Below, in pieces: positions 1 to 18,168 of a stretch of DNA of 64,000 nucleotides; positions within the stretch are counted from its first letter, which is position 1; the number at the start of each line of letters is the position of its first letter. The stretch spans positions 1,240,001-1,304,000 of the forward strand of contig NZ_JAHVIT010000002.1 of the NCBI RefSeq assembly GCF_019801605.1, given 5' to 3'. The notes beneath the pieces are model-generated. The model saw nothing but the letters and a program-made list of their open reading frames with translations, made no database searches and was not told the DNA's origin. The position numbers and the translations under genes are program-made. The DNA comes from Maritimibacter alkaliphilus (GTDB lineage Bacteria > Pseudomonadota > Alphaproteobacteria > Rhodobacterales > Rhodobacteraceae).

Positions 1-905
1 TCGAAGGCGCAGAGGTAGAGCCCCCAGCCCAGCGTCAGCGCCGTGGTTTCGTGGCCCGCGACGATGAAGGTCAGCAGGTTGTCGCGCAACTCGTCCCGGT
101 TCATCTGGCGCCCGGTCTCGCCGTCCTTGGCCTGCATCAGCAGGTCCAGCAGGTCGGGCACCTCCGAGGCGCCCTGCCGCTTGCGGCGCTCGATGGCCTC
201 ATCGGCCACGCTCTTCATCTTGCGCAGGGCGGGGCCGCTCTTCAGCCGTCCGGGGCGTGGCACCCACTCGGGCATCCCCAGCAGATCGGGCAGCGAGACG
301 CGCCCGGCGGCAGCGATATATGCGTCGATGGCGCGGTGCACGCCGCCCCGGTCGAAGCCCTCGCCGCCCGAGAAGGTCACATCCGAGATCACCTCGAAGG
401 TGGCGCGCACCATCTGGTCGTAGAGGTCCAGCGGCTTGCCGTGGGCGGCGGCGATCCGGCGGCTGGCGGCCTCGGCGGCGGCGGACATGACGGGGGCGAG
501 GGCGGCCACGTTGCGGTGCGAGAAGACCGGCGCGGCGGCGCGGCGCTGCCAGCGCCAGTGCGCGCCCTCGGCGATGAAGAGGCTCTCGCCGATCGCGGGG
601 CGCAGCAGGGTCTTGGTCACGTCGGACTTGGGATAGCTCTCGACCTTTTCCAGCAGCACGCGGCGGATCGCGTCCGGATCCATCAGCATGTGCCAGCGGA
701 CCCCCATCTTGCCCGAGACGATGGGCTGGCGCGTGGCGATCTCGGGCAGGATGGTCAGCACGTTGCGCCGGGCCGCGGCGAGCGAGCCGAACAGGCCCAG
801 CGGCCGCGTCACGAGGGGTGCGCGGACGGGCAGGGGGCCGGGCTGGTCGGGGGCCGGCGTGCGGGCGGCAGGGCCGCCGCGGGGCGGGAGGGCTGTATCG
901 CTCAT
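1..905 (-). CDS. cytochrome P450, C-terminus beyond window
   Basis: About 301 residues are visible from an ATG at 905. The I-helix oxygen-activation motif AGHETT lies at residues 283-288, and a C-helix-like WRWQRRAAAPVFS stretch sits upstream, both typical of P450 haem monooxygenases. The ExxR motif and the haem-ligand cysteine would lie outside the window. No Shine-Dalgarno sequence precedes the ATG. The -10-like box about 6 nt upstream suggests a leaderless mRNA. The gene is divergent from the lipoprotein gene at 1053. The substrate cannot be judged; the family call is firm. Confidence 0.9.
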   Translation of the reverse strand, partial: MSDTALPPRGGPAARTPAPDQPGPLPVRAPLVTRPLGLFGSLAAARRNVLTILPEIATRQPIVSGKMGVRWHMLMDPDAIRRVLLEKVESYPKSDVTKTLLRPAIGESLFIAEGAHWRWQRRAAAPVFSHRNVAALAPVMSAAAEAASRRIAAAHGKPLDLYDQMVRATFEVISDVTFSGGEGFDRGGVHRAIDAYIAAAGRVSLPDLLGMPEWVPRPGRLKSGPALRKMKSVADEAIERRKRQGASEVPDLLDLLMQAKDGETGRQMNRDELRDNLLTFIVAGHETTALTLGWGLYLCAF

Positions 906-911
906 GACCGG

Positions 912-939
912 AATATAGGGCCTGCGTGCAACAGGCCAA
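912..939 (-). promoter_or_regulatory. candidate promoter of the P450 gene
   Basis: Read on the minus strand: TTGGCC, 16 nt, TATATT, then 6 nt to the ATG. The predicted transcription start falls on or beside the start codon. Seen by eye only. Confidence 0.4.
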
Positions 940-1052
940 TGTCCCCGTGCAGCCGGTGTCTTGCACCGCCGTTCAAAAAGCCTAGGTCGGGCGGGAGATT
1001 GCATGAGACGCATGGCTGGGCTATCCGGATCATGCCCCCAAGGAGGACCCGG

Positions 1053-1805
1053 ATGTTTCGCAAACTGATCCCGCTGGCCCTGTGCATGGCCGCTGCTGCC
1101 TGTACGAACCCAAATGACATGGACGGGACCACGCCGGACCTTGGCGATTTCCTTCTGGGACACAATATCGTGGTCGCCTCCAAGGCGCAGGAAGGCCCGA
1201 TGTCCCGCACCGCCTCCGAGGCGGAGTGGAAGACCGCGATGACCGACGCCATGCAGGAGCGCTTCGGCCGCTACGATGGCGATCATTACTACCACATCGG
1301 CACCAGCATCGAGGGCTACGTCCTCGCCCAGCCGGGCATTCCGCTGGTGCTGTCGCCCAAGTCGATCCTGCTGGTGAATGTCACCGTCTGGGATGACGAA
1401 CTGGGCAAGAAGCTGAACGAGAAGCCGCACACCATCTCGGTGATCGAGACCTTCGGCGGCCATTCGATCATGGGCTCGGGCTACACGATGGAGCCGGAAG
1501 AGCAGATGCGCGGACTGGCGCGCAACGCCGCCAAGGAGATCGAGCGCTGGATGCTGGAAAACCGCGAGTGGTTCGGCAAGAGCGTGGCGCCGACCTCGCT
1601 GAAGGCACCGGCCCCCGCCGCCAGCATGACGGCAGGCACGACGGCTGCGACGGCCGCCAGCCCCGCGGCCACCGCCGCGACGCCGACCCCCGCCGCGAGC
1701 ACCGCCACGACGGCGGTTCCGGCGGCCACCACACCCACCCCGGGTGCGCAGGCGGTCTTCGCCCCGGCGATCGAACCCGAGGTCCTGGGGCCGAACCTTC
1801 CCTGA
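1053..1805 (+). CDS. putative lipoprotein of unknown function
   Basis: 250 residues. The N-terminus has a short hydrophobic signal ending in AAAAC, so Cys17 is the probable lipidated residue. The middle part (about 25-175) is mixed and folded-looking. The last 70 residues are rich in Ala, Thr and Pro, a low-complexity linker-like tail. An AGGAGG ribosome-binding site at 1041-1046 fixes the start, although the frame stays open far upstream. I do not recognise the family. Envelope location is inferred from the lipobox. Confidence 0.75.
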   Translation: MFRKLIPLALCMAAAACTNPNDMDGTTPDLGDFLLGHNIVVASKAQEGPMSRTASEAEWKTAMTDAMQERFGRYDGDHYYHIGTSIEGYVLAQPGIPLVLSPKSILLVNVTVWDDELGKKLNEKPHTISVIETFGGHSIMGSGYTMEPEEQMRGLARNAAKEIERWMLENREWFGKSVAPTSLKAPAPAASMTAGTTAATAASPAATAATPTPAASTATTAVPAATTPTPGAQAVFAPAIEPEVLGPNLP

Positions 1806-1883
1806 CCCCTCTTTATAGTTCATCGGCGTCCGGGGTCCGGGCGTCACACCCCGGGAATCGCAGGCGCGATCCGATGCGAGCGC

Positions 1884-1912
1884 TTGATTTTCCCCTTCGG
1901 AGGCAATAAATG
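1884..1912 (+). promoter_or_regulatory. candidate promoter of tuf copy 1
   Basis: TTGATT, 17 nt, TAAATG, about 57 nt upstream of the tuf start. It gives this tuf copy its own transcription unit, unlike the copy in the str region. Confidence 0.55.
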
Positions 1913-1968
1913 CCGCCCGGAGACGAAACGGGCCGGGCTGGCCCCACAAACCAGAGGCTCCTTGCATC

Positions 1969-3144
<1,176 letters not shown>

Positions 3145-3171
3145 GCGGATCGGCGTTTCGCGCCGGACCGG

Positions 3172-3200
3172 AAAGGGCCGTCCTTCGGGGCGGCCCTTTT
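3172..3200 (+). terminator. terminator after tuf copy 1
   Basis: AAAGGGCCG, a CCTTCGGGG-type loop region, then CGGCCCTTTT. A strong GC stem with a UUCG loop followed by T residues. Confidence 0.85.
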
Positions 3201-3340
3201 GCGTTTTCAGCCCCGGGCTGCGCGGGCAGGGGGGGCGGAACCGCGGCTGCGCCCGGCAGTTGAACTGCGGGCCCGGTGTCGCGTATCCGCTGAAGGACCG
3301 GTGACATCGCGCCCTCTCGGCCCCGACGAAGGAGACCTCC

Positions 3341-4312
3341 ATGACCGCCTGCATCGAATACGCCTACGCCCTCAACGGACCGGAGGCCGGGCAACGGCTG
3401 GAGCATGGGCATCTCGTAGAGGTGCTGCGCGCCGATCAGCTGGGCTGGGTTCACCTCGATGCCACGGACCCGCAGGCGCCCGACTGGATCGCCCGGAACC
3501 TCCCCTACCTCGATCCGGCGGTGCATGAGTCGCTTACCGTGACCGCCACCCGCTCGCGGGCGACGCGGATCGGCGACGGGATGCTGGTTGTGCTGCGCGG
3601 GGTGAACATGAACGAGGGCCGCGATCCCGAGGACATGGTTGCCGTGCGCATGTGGATCGACGCCAACCGGATCGTCACGCTCTCGCGCCAGCGTGTGCGC
3701 GCGCTGGAGGACATCTGCAAGGCGCTGGAGGCGGGGCAGGGGCCCGACACGGCGGGCGGCTTCCTCGACACGCTGGCGGACCGCCTGAACGCCCGGCTGG
3801 AGCCGCTGGTGATGGAGCTGGACGTCGAGACCGACGGGCTGGAGACGCAGGTGATCGGCGCCCCCGACCAGTCGCTGCGCAAGCGGATCGTGGCGATGCG
3901 CCTGCAGGTGATCGAGTTCTATCGCCATTGCGCGCCCCAGGTGCAGGCCCTTCGCGCGGTCGAGGAGGCGTCGCCCCCCTTCCTTGCCGAGACCGACCGG
4001 CTGGGCCTGGCGGAGACCCGGCAGAGCCTGACCCGCCAGGTGGAGAACCTCGCCGAGATGCGTGATTCCCTCGCCGTCCTGCGCGAGGAGCTGTCGGGCC
4101 AGATTTCCGACCGGCTGAACCGGCACATGTATTTCCTCTCGATCATTTCCGCGATCTTCCTGCCGCTGGGGTTCCTCACGGGGCTGCTGGGGATCAACGT
4201 CGGGGGCATGCCCGGGGCCTCCAGCCCGATCGCCTTCTGGCTCGTCTGTGGCGGGCTTTCGGCGGTGGTTCTGGCGCAACTCGCGGTGCTCCGGCGGGCC
4301 CGCTGGCTCTAG
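3341..4312 (+). CDS. zntB: CorA-family divalent metal transporter, ZntB-like
   Basis: 323 residues. A long acidic/helical cytoplasmic part (1-260) is followed by two C-terminal transmembrane segments (about 262-284 and 293-315). The loop between them carries GIN at 284-286 and GGMPG, as in ZntB proteins, where the CorA GMN motif is altered. This favours zinc over magnesium transport, but specificity and direction cannot be read from sequence. Start supported by AAGGAG at 3329. Monocistronic, between tuf and tRNA-Trp. Confidence 0.85.
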   Translation: MTACIEYAYALNGPEAGQRLEHGHLVEVLRADQLGWVHLDATDPQAPDWIARNLPYLDPAVHESLTVTATRSRATRIGDGMLVVLRGVNMNEGRDPEDMVAVRMWIDANRIVTLSRQRVRALEDICKALEAGQGPDTAGGFLDTLADRLNARLEPLVMELDVETDGLETQVIGAPDQSLRKRIVAMRLQVIEFYRHCAPQVQALRAVEEASPPFLAETDRLGLAETRQSLTRQVENLAEMRDSLAVLREELSGQISDRLNRHMYFLSIISAIFLPLGFLTGLLGINVGGMPGASSPIAFWLVCGGLSAVVLAQLAVLRRARWL

Positions 4313-4370
4313 GACGCGACGGCACCCTGCGGGTGGCGCGGGAATTCTCCGACAGCGTGCAGATCCGCTC

Positions 4371-4399
4371 TTGATCTTGCTTTCCCAGTGCCCTATCCC
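4371..4399 (+). promoter_or_regulatory. candidate promoter of tRNA-Trp/secE
   Basis: TTGATC, 17 nt, TATCCC, ending 12 nt before the mature tRNA 5' end. This is the expected place for a tRNA promoter. Confidence 0.5.
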
Positions 4400-4411
4400 A
4401 CGGCACGGCCT

Positions 4412-4487
4412 AGGGGTATAGCTCAGTTGGTAGAGCATCGGTCTCCAAAACCGAGGGTCGCGGGTTCGAGTCCTGCTGCCCCTGCCA
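4412..4487 (+). tRNA. trnW: tRNA-Trp (CCA anticodon)
   Basis: 76 nt. The acceptor arms AGGGGTA and TGCCCCT pair. The D-arm AGCTCAGTTGGTAGAGC and T-arm GGGTTCGAGTCC are canonical. The anticodon CCA is at 4445-4447 in the loop CTCCAAA, and the 3' CCA is encoded. It precedes secE, as in many proteobacteria, and the two are probably co-transcribed. Confidence 0.97.
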
Positions 4488-4655
4488 GTCCTCCGGACAA
4501 TTCGATCTTCGGCACCGCTTCGGCGGGCTGCGATCGTTTGTCCGAGGGGGACGGCTTCAGGGATGACTTGAAAACATGCGCCGCGCGGCGTATGTGACGG
4601 CGATCCGCGGCAGGGGCCGCGGCAGGCAGACAACAGCAGAACGGACGCAACGCGC

Positions 4656-4847
4656 ATGGCCAACCCGATCCAGTTCATCCAGCAAACCCGTGGCGAGATC
4701 GCGAAGGTCACCTGGCCGACGCGCCGTGAGGTGCTGCTGACCACGGTGATGGTCTTCGTGATGGCCTTCGTGGCCGCCGTCTTCTTCTGGCTGGTCGACT
4801 TCCTGATCCGCATGGGTCTGACCGGGCTGCTGAGCCTCTTCAGCTGA
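4656..4847 (+). CDS. secE: preprotein translocase subunit SecE
   Basis: 63 residues, the short single-span form usual in alphaproteobacteria. The amphipathic N-terminal helix with KVTWPTRREV is the conserved SecE cytoplasmic motif. It is followed by one membrane span (about 29-54). It clamps SecY in the SecYEG channel. It sits between tRNA-Trp and nusG, the classic order. Confidence 0.96.
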   Translation: MANPIQFIQQTRGEIAKVTWPTRREVLLTTVMVFVMAFVAAVFFWLVDFLIRMGLTGLLSLFS

Positions 4848-4932
4848 TCCGGCTTCGGTCCGGCGCTGCCCGCGGGCGGCGCGGGGCCGCGACGCGCCGC
4901 AAAGGGTCTCCCGGTCTTCCGGGCATGTGCCC

Positions 4933-4961
4933 TTGAAATATCCGGCGCAGGGCGGTAGGGA
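4933..4961 (+). promoter_or_regulatory. possible internal promoter upstream of nusG
   Basis: TTGAAA, 17 nt, TAGGGA in the 247-nt secE-nusG gap. The -10 is weak, so read-through from the secE promoter is equally possible. Confidence 0.3.
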
Positions 4962-5094
4962 CCTCCTACTCTCGCGAGGTGGCGTGCGGCGATTCGAGTT
5001 GCGCGCCGATTTTTATTGCGGGAAGCGGCAGGTAACTGCCTGAAAGGTTTTGAATGTCCGGCTGTGGCCGGATGGGACGGGGAACGAAGGCGAC

Positions 5095-5628
5095 ATGGCA
5101 AAACGGTGGTACTCGGTTAGCGTTCTCTCGAACTTCGAGAAGAAGATCGCCGAGCAGATCAGGACTGCGGTCGTTGAGAACGGTCTCGAGGACGAAATCG
5201 AAGAAGTCCTGGTCCCGACCGAGGAAGTGATCGAGATCCGGCGCGGCAAGAAGGTGAACACCGAACGCCGCTTCATGCCGGGCTACGTGCTGGTGCGGAT
5301 GGAAATGTCGGATCGGGGCTATCACCTGATCAGCTCCATCAACCGCGTCACCGGCTTCCTGGGTCCGCAGGGCCGCCCGATGCCGATGCGCGACGCCGAG
5401 GTGAACGCGATCCTGAACCGGGTGCAGGAAGGCGAAGAAGCGCCGCGCACCCTCATCCACTTCGAGGTGGGCGAGAAGGTGAAGGTCAACGACGGGCCGT
5501 TCGAGGACTTCGACGGCATGGTCGAGGAGGTCGACGAGGACAACCAGCGCCTCAAGGTCACCGTCTCGATCTTTGGCCGGGAAACCCCGGTCGAACTGGA
5601 ATTCGGTCAGGTCTCCAAGCAGGCCTGA
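5095..5628 (+). CDS. nusG: transcription termination/antitermination factor NusG
   Basis: 177 residues. The N-terminal NGN domain begins [17 protein letters not shown] and includes the conserved MPGYVLVRM segment. The C-terminal KOW domain (about 123-177) contains [16 protein letters not shown]. It binds RNA polymerase and Rho or ribosomal protein S10. The start chosen is the ATG at 5095. The frame is open to an ATG at 5050, but those 15 residues are not conserved. Upstream of rplK. Confidence 0.97.
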   Translation: MAKRWYSVSVLSNFEKKIAEQIRTAVVENGLEDEIEEVLVPTEEVIEIRRGKKVNTERRFMPGYVLVRMEMSDRGYHLISSINRVTGFLGPQGRPMPMRDAEVNAILNRVQEGEEAPRTLIHFEVGEKVKVNDGPFEDFDGMVEEVDEDNQRLKVTVSIFGRETPVELEFGQVSKQA

Positions 5629-5778
5629 TCGCTGCGGGCCTCCGGGCCCGTTCATTCGTGGGAGGCGCGGCAACCGCGGTTGCCAGACCCGACCACGCGG
5701 TAAGGCCCGGGGAGACGCGTTTCCCAAGGCCGGCAAGGACAGGGCATCCTGTCTGAGCGATGAAAAAGGAGAGGCCAC

Positions 5779-6204
5779 ATGGCCAAGAAACTGATCGGCA
5801 GCCTGAAGCTGCAAGTTAAGGCTGGTCAAGCCAACCCCAGCCCGCCCGTCGGCCCCGCACTGGGCCAGCGCGGCATCAACATCATGGAATTCTGCAAGGC
5901 GTTCAACGCCAAGACGCAGGACATGGAGCCCGGCGCGCCGTGCCCGACCGTGATTTCCTACTACCAGGACAAGTCCTTCACCATGGAAATCAAGACGCCC
6001 CCCGCGTCTTATTACCTGAAGAAGGCTGCCAAGCTGAAGTCCGGCGCCAACAAGCCCGGCCGTGAAACCGCAGGCTCGGTCACCGTTGCACAGGTGAAAG
6101 AGATCGCGGAAGCCAAGATGAAGGATCTGAACGCCAACTCCGTTGAAGCGGCGATGCAGATCATCCTGGGCTCCGCCCGCTCCATGGGCATCGAGGTGAA
6201 GTAA
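5779..6204 (+). CDS. rplK: 50S ribosomal protein L11
   Basis: 141 residues, full length. The N-terminal domain has the Pro-rich [16 protein letters not shown] helix region that contacts translation factors. The C-terminal domain binds the GTPase-associated 23S rRNA. An AAAGGAGAGG ribosome-binding site precedes the ATG. The stop overlaps the rplA start (TAATG). Confidence 0.98.
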   Translation: MAKKLIGSLKLQVKAGQANPSPPVGPALGQRGINIMEFCKAFNAKTQDMEPGAPCPTVISYYQDKSFTMEIKTPPASYYLKKAAKLKSGANKPGRETAGSVTVAQVKEIAEAKMKDLNANSVEAAMQIILGSARSMGIEVK

Positions 6205-6902
6205 TGGCAAAGCTCGGTAAACGTACCCGCGCCGCTCGCGAAGCCTTCGCCGGCAAGGAAGACATCACCATCGAGGAAGCGGTTTCGCTGATCAAGGCGA
6301 ACGCCAACGCGAAATTCGACGAAACCGTCGAGATCGCGATGAACCTCGGCGTCGATCCCCGTCACGCAGACCAAATGGTCCGCGGCGTCGTCGGCCTGCC
6401 GAACGGCACCGGCAAGACCGTGCGCGTGGCTGTTTTCGCCCGTGGCGCCAAGGCTGACGAAGCCCAGGCTGCCGGCGCGGACATCGTCGGCGCAGAAGAC
6501 CTGATGGAAGCCATCCAGGGCGGCAAGATCGACTTCGATCGCTGCATCGCCACCCCGGACATGATGCCCGTCGTCGGTCGTCTCGGCAAAATCCTCGGCC
6601 CGCGCAACCTGATGCCGAACCCCAAGGTCGGCACCGTGACCATGGACGTCGCTCAGGCCGTGACCGACGCCAAGGGCGGTCAGGTTCAGTTCAAGGCCGA
6701 GAAGGCAGGCGTCGTGCACGCAGGTGTCGGCAAGGCCTCCTTCGACGAAGCCAAGCTGATCGAGAACATCCGCGCCTTCGTGGACGCCGTCTCGAAAGCC
6801 AAACCGGCAGGCGCCAAGGGCACCTACATGAAGAAGATCGCGCTCAGCTCCTCGATGGGCCCGGGCGTGTCGGTCAGCGTCGAAAGCGCCACCGGCAACT
6901 GA
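6204..6902 (+). CDS. rplA: 50S ribosomal protein L1
   Basis: 232 residues, full length. It contains the L1 signature region around [20 protein letters not shown]. It forms the L1 stalk and in many bacteria represses its own L11-L1 operon. The start overlaps the rplK stop, which suggests coupled translation. A strong terminator follows. Confidence 0.98.
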   Translation: MAKLGKRTRAAREAFAGKEDITIEEAVSLIKANANAKFDETVEIAMNLGVDPRHADQMVRGVVGLPNGTGKTVRVAVFARGAKADEAQAAGADIVGAEDLMEAIQGGKIDFDRCIATPDMMPVVGRLGKILGPRNLMPNPKVGTVTMDVAQAVTDAKGGQVQFKAEKAGVVHAGVGKASFDEAKLIENIRAFVDAVSKAKPAGAKGTYMKKIALSSSMGPGVSVSVESATGN

Positions 6903-6925
6903 TCCCGCTTCACGGGTAAAGTTAG

Positions 6926-6955
6926 AAAGGGCGGTCCTTCGGGGCCGCCCTTTTT
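6926..6955 (+). terminator. terminator of the rplK-rplA unit
   Basis: AAAGGGCGG, TCCTTCGGGG, CCGCCCTTTTT. Nearly the same design as the tuf terminator at 3172. Confidence 0.88.
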
Positions 6956-7052
6956 CATTGCCGGGCGTGGCGGGGCGTTTGGGTGTCTCGCGGGAAGGGC
7001 AGGGGGCTCGCCTGCCGGAGGCAGTGCTGGCGGGGGAGGGGTCTTCGGGCCC

Positions 7053-7817
7053 TCAGGCCCCGGCGGCGCGGGCCGCGTCGCGGCAGGTCTCCTCCAGCAC
7101 CTTCGGCGCGTGGCGGGCGGCTTTCAAGCTCTCGTCCAGCGTTTCGCCTTCCACCGCGCCGGCGGCGATCCGGGCCATGGCGTAGCTCGGCACCCGGGCG
7201 ATGCCCTTCAGCGCCTCGCGGACGACCGCATGGGTGGCGAGGTAGTCGAGGTGGCTGCCCAGCAGGCCGGCCCCCTCGGCCGTGCCGCCCTCGGCGTTCA
7301 CCCGGCAGGCCTCGGCATCGGTGGACAAAAAGGACCGGCAGATCATCGGTCGCGCCTCGTAGGCCCGGCAGGTGCGTGTCTCGGGGTCGAGGGCGGGGCA
7401 GGCGGCCTTGTGCCACGCGCGCCCGTCGGGCTGCCCCGCCAGAGGCGTCAGTGCTTCGTGCAGGCGGGTGGCCTCGCTCTCGGTGATCAACCCGCCGTCG
7501 CCCTCGGTCAGGATGCAGCAGAAGGCGCAGCCCGCGGTGCAGGCGGCGTTGCGTACGGCCTCGGGCGGGGTCGCCAACATCGCGTCACGGGTGGCGATGC
7601 CGAGGCGCCAGGCGGCCTGGCCGTCGGCCATGTCGGCCACCGTGTCGCGCAGGGACAGCCCGTGTTGCTCCGCCATGTCGAGGTAGGCCGCCAGCATGCG
7701 CCGGGCCCGCTCCTCCAACGGCCGCGACATGCCGCGGGCGCGGGCCTTGGCGAGGCGCGGCTTGAGGTCGGAGGGGCGCGTGGCGGGGCCGGGCCTGTTG
7801 CTTTTCTTGTTGCTCAT
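7053..7817 (-). CDS. YkgJ-family Cys-cluster (zinc/iron-chelating) protein
   Basis: 254 residues. Cysteines at 93, 97, 100 and 101 (CTAGCAFCC) and at 140, 150 and 160 (CPALDPETRTC, then RPMICRSF) match the YkgJ-type cysteine cluster thought to bind a metal. The N-terminus is basic and looks disordered. No catalytic function is established for the family. It sits on the opposite strand between rplA and rplJ, separating two ribosomal operons that are adjacent in enterobacteria. Confidence 0.8.
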   Translation of the reverse strand: MSNKKSNRPGPATRPSDLKPRLAKARARGMSRPLEERARRMLAAYLDMAEQHGLSLRDTVADMADGQAAWRLGIATRDAMLATPPEAVRNAACTAGCAFCCILTEGDGGLITESEATRLHEALTPLAGQPDGRAWHKAACPALDPETRTCRAYEARPMICRSFLSTDAEACRVNAEGGTAEGAGLLGSHLDYLATHAVVREALKGIARVPSYAMARIAAGAVEGETLDESLKAARHAPKVLEETCRDAARAAGA

Positions 7818-7992
7818 GGGGTCCCTCTTTGGCTGGGCGGGGCTACGACGGCAGCATAGAGCGGGGCGCGGCGGCGTCCAGCAGCCCGCAATAATGCGAA
7901 TTCATTGCCTGAATGGGCGAAACGTGCCATGCTCTCCCGGACCGGTTCCTGGCAGGCGATGGCCTGTGTGGGGTGTTGCGTGGTCTTTGGAC

Positions 7993-8021
7993 TTGCACCC
8001 ACCGGTTACAGCTTCTAAACG
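7993..8021 (+). promoter_or_regulatory. candidate promoter of rplJL-rpoBC
   Basis: TTGCAC, 17 nt, TAAACG. It would produce a leader of about 230 nt before rplJ. Confidence 0.45.
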
Positions 8022-8256
8022 GAACTACGCACTCAGCGCGCGATTCGTCGTGCGCTCTTTGCGTTTCGTCCGAGACGGCGGGTGGAGCAATCCATAAATC
8101 CTGCCCGAGACGGGAAAGAACCGATTTCTTCGGATGCCTCCACCGGCACCCGGGGCGAGATTGGACGGACCCGTAACAAGGACCCGCATGGCCGGGATCT
8201 TGCATCCCGGCTGAATTGAGCCGGAGGGTCTGACCCTCCCAAACTGGAGTGAAACT
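8022..8256 (+). promoter_or_regulatory. structured rplJ leader, probable L10 autoregulatory region
   Basis: This gene-free leader ends in two perfect hairpins close to the start codon: GCCGGGAT/ATCCCGGC at 8191-8211 and GGAGGGT/ACCCTCC at 8223-8239. In proteobacteria the L10-L12 complex binds the rplJ leader and represses translation, and such leaders have similar size and position. The exact L10 kink-turn site was not identified. Confidence 0.5.
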
Positions 8257-8769
8257 GTGGATAGAGCCCAGAAAGAGAAAGTGGTCGAGGAACTCGGCCA
8301 AATCTTCGAAAGCTCTGGCGTTGTGGTGGTTGCCCACTACACCGGCCTCACGGTTGCTGAGATGCAGTCGCTGCGTGCCAAGGCCAATGAGGCCGGTGGT
8401 GCAGTGCGCGTCGCCAAGAACAGGCTCGCCAAGATCGCCCTGGAAGGAAAGCCCTGCGCAAGCATGGCCCCGCTCCTGACGGGCATGACCGTTCTGACCT
8501 ATTCCGAGGACCCCGTGGCAGCAGCCAAGGTGGCCGAGGACTTCGCCAAGGAAAACAAGAAGTTTGAGATCCTTGGCGGTGCAATGGGCGAGAACGCTCT
8601 TGACCGGGCCGGTGTTGAAGCCGTGTCGAAAATGCCGTCGCGCGAGGAGCTCATCGCTTCCATCGTCGGCTGCATCGGCGCACCCGCTTCGAACATCGCC
8701 GGCGCGATTGGCGCACCTGCTTCGAATATCGCCTCCATCCTGTCCACCATCGAGGACAAGGCGGCGTAA
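8257..8769 (+). CDS. rplJ: 50S ribosomal protein L10
   Basis: 170 residues, full length. It starts with GTG at 8257 after a CTGGAGTG ribosome-binding site, giving [14 protein letters not shown]. The N-terminal half binds 23S rRNA. The C-terminal helix ([20 protein letters not shown]) carries the L7/L12 dimers. The internal near-repeat of GAPASNIA is visible in the C-terminal helix. Confidence 0.97.
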   Translation: MDRAQKEKVVEELGQIFESSGVVVVAHYTGLTVAEMQSLRAKANEAGGAVRVAKNRLAKIALEGKPCASMAPLLTGMTVLTYSEDPVAAAKVAEDFAKENKKFEILGGAMGENALDRAGVEAVSKMPSREELIASIVGCIGAPASNIAGAIGAPASNIASILSTIEDKAA

Positions 8770-8840
8770 GCACCCTTCGAGACCGTCGTGGGTTGCAAAC
8801 CCACACGTTGGAACACATCTAGAGAAACGGAACCTGACAA

Positions 8841-9221
8841 ATGGCCGATCTTAAAGCCCTTGCTGAGCAAATCGTCAACCTGACCCTGCTCGAAGCCCAA
8901 GAACTGAAAACCATCCTGAAAGACGAGTACGGCATCGAGCCCGCAGCCGGTGGCGCCGTCATGATGGCTGGTCCCGCAGGCGATGCCGGCGGCGCAGCTG
9001 AAGAAGAAAAAACCGAGTTCGACGTCATCCTGAAGTCGGCCGGCGCTTCGAAAATCAACGTCATCAAAGAAGTCCGCGGCATCACCGGCCTGGGCCTCAA
9101 AGAAGCCAAAGAGCTGGTGGAAGCCGGCGGCAAGGCTGTCAAAGAAGGCGTGTCGAAAGACGAAGCCGAAGAAATCAAAGCGAAGCTGGAAGCAGCTGGC
9201 GCCGAGATCGAAGTCAAGTAA
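8841..9221 (+). CDS. rplL: 50S ribosomal protein L7/L12
   Basis: 126 residues. An N-terminal dimerisation domain (1-33) is followed by a flexible Ala/Gly hinge (about 36-55). The C-terminal factor-binding domain contains [20 protein letters not shown]. It recruits EF-Tu and EF-G. The ribosome-binding region is modest. Follows rplJ by 71 nt and precedes rpoB by about 300 nt. Confidence 0.98.
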   Translation: MADLKALAEQIVNLTLLEAQELKTILKDEYGIEPAAGGAVMMAGPAGDAGGAAEEEKTEFDVILKSAGASKINVIKEVRGITGLGLKEAKELVEAGGKAVKEGVSKDEAEEIKAKLEAAGAEIEVK

Positions 9222-9313
9222 TCCGGCGCTTCGGCGGACAGGCCCTGTGCCTGACCGCCAAGCCCGGCGCTGCCGAGGGGCTCTGTTTCCCACTGTGGCG
9301 ACTGGACTTTTCA

Positions 9314-9344
9314 GGCTGGATACGGGTTCGTCCCGTGTCCAGCC
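9314..9344 (+). promoter_or_regulatory. 13-bp hairpin between rplL and rpoB
   Basis: GGCTGGATACGGG (9314-9326), loop TTCGT, CCCGTGTCCAGCC (9332-9344), with one G-U pair. No T-run follows, so it is not an intrinsic terminator. The rplL-rpoB gap in E. coli holds an attenuator and an RNase III processing site, and a similar role is inferred here. Confidence 0.55.
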
Positions 9345-9527
9345 GAACCTGTCTCAGAGAGGCCCTGCGCGGCGGGGCTTTTCTAAGGCGAGGTTCAACG
9401 GGTCGGGAGGCTGCCTTTGGGACGGCGGCCAGGAATTGACCCAGAACCCCAATGCCTGTCTCGAAAGGGGGCGATGCCGGGGCCCGACGGCATCACCCTC
9501 GTTGAGAAACGAAAGGTGACATCTGTC

Positions 9528-13664
<4,137 letters not shown>

Positions 13665-13738
13665 GGGCGTCAGCCCCCTCGGGGGCGGCCCTCCGCCGCC
13701 CCGCCCTCGCTCCAAGCCAAGTCATTTAGGAAGACGAC

Positions 13739-17965
<4,227 letters not shown>

Positions 17966-17994
17966 TCGCCTGACGGTGAGACATGAATGACGAG

Positions 17995-18025
17995 AAGGGG
18001 CAGGTTTTCCTGCCCCTTTTCTTTT
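17995..18025 (+). terminator. terminator of rplJL-rpoBC
   Basis: AAGGGGCAGG, TTTT loop, CCTGCCCCTT, then TTCTTTT. A 10-bp perfect stem. Confidence 0.92.
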
Positions 18026-18066
18026 GGGATCAGGCTTGAGCAGAGGAGGGCGCGAGGCGATGGCGT

Positions 18067-18168
18067 CCCAAGCCCAAGCCCAAGCCCAAGCCCAAGCCCA
18101 AGCCCAAGCCCAAGCCCAAGCCCAAGCCCAAGCCCAAGCCCAAGCCCAAGCCCAAGCCCAAGCCCAAG
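18067..18168 (+). repeat. 17 perfect tandem copies of CCCAAG
   Basis: Seventeen uninterrupted 6-bp units (102 bp) followed by a partial CC. It lies 42 bp after the rpoC terminator and 379 bp before the DMT gene. Read either way it would encode a simple dipeptide run (Pro-Ser or Leu-Gly), but neither short frame has a convincing start. Confidence 0.98.

Noticed and set aside
3341-4312. CorA magnesium channel
   Set aside because: The GMN motif is replaced by GIN with GGMPG, which fits ZntB better; not fully excluded.
18061-18168. CRISPR-like array
   Set aside because: The units are contiguous 6-mers with no spacers, and no cas genes are near. The 63541 array is also without spacers.
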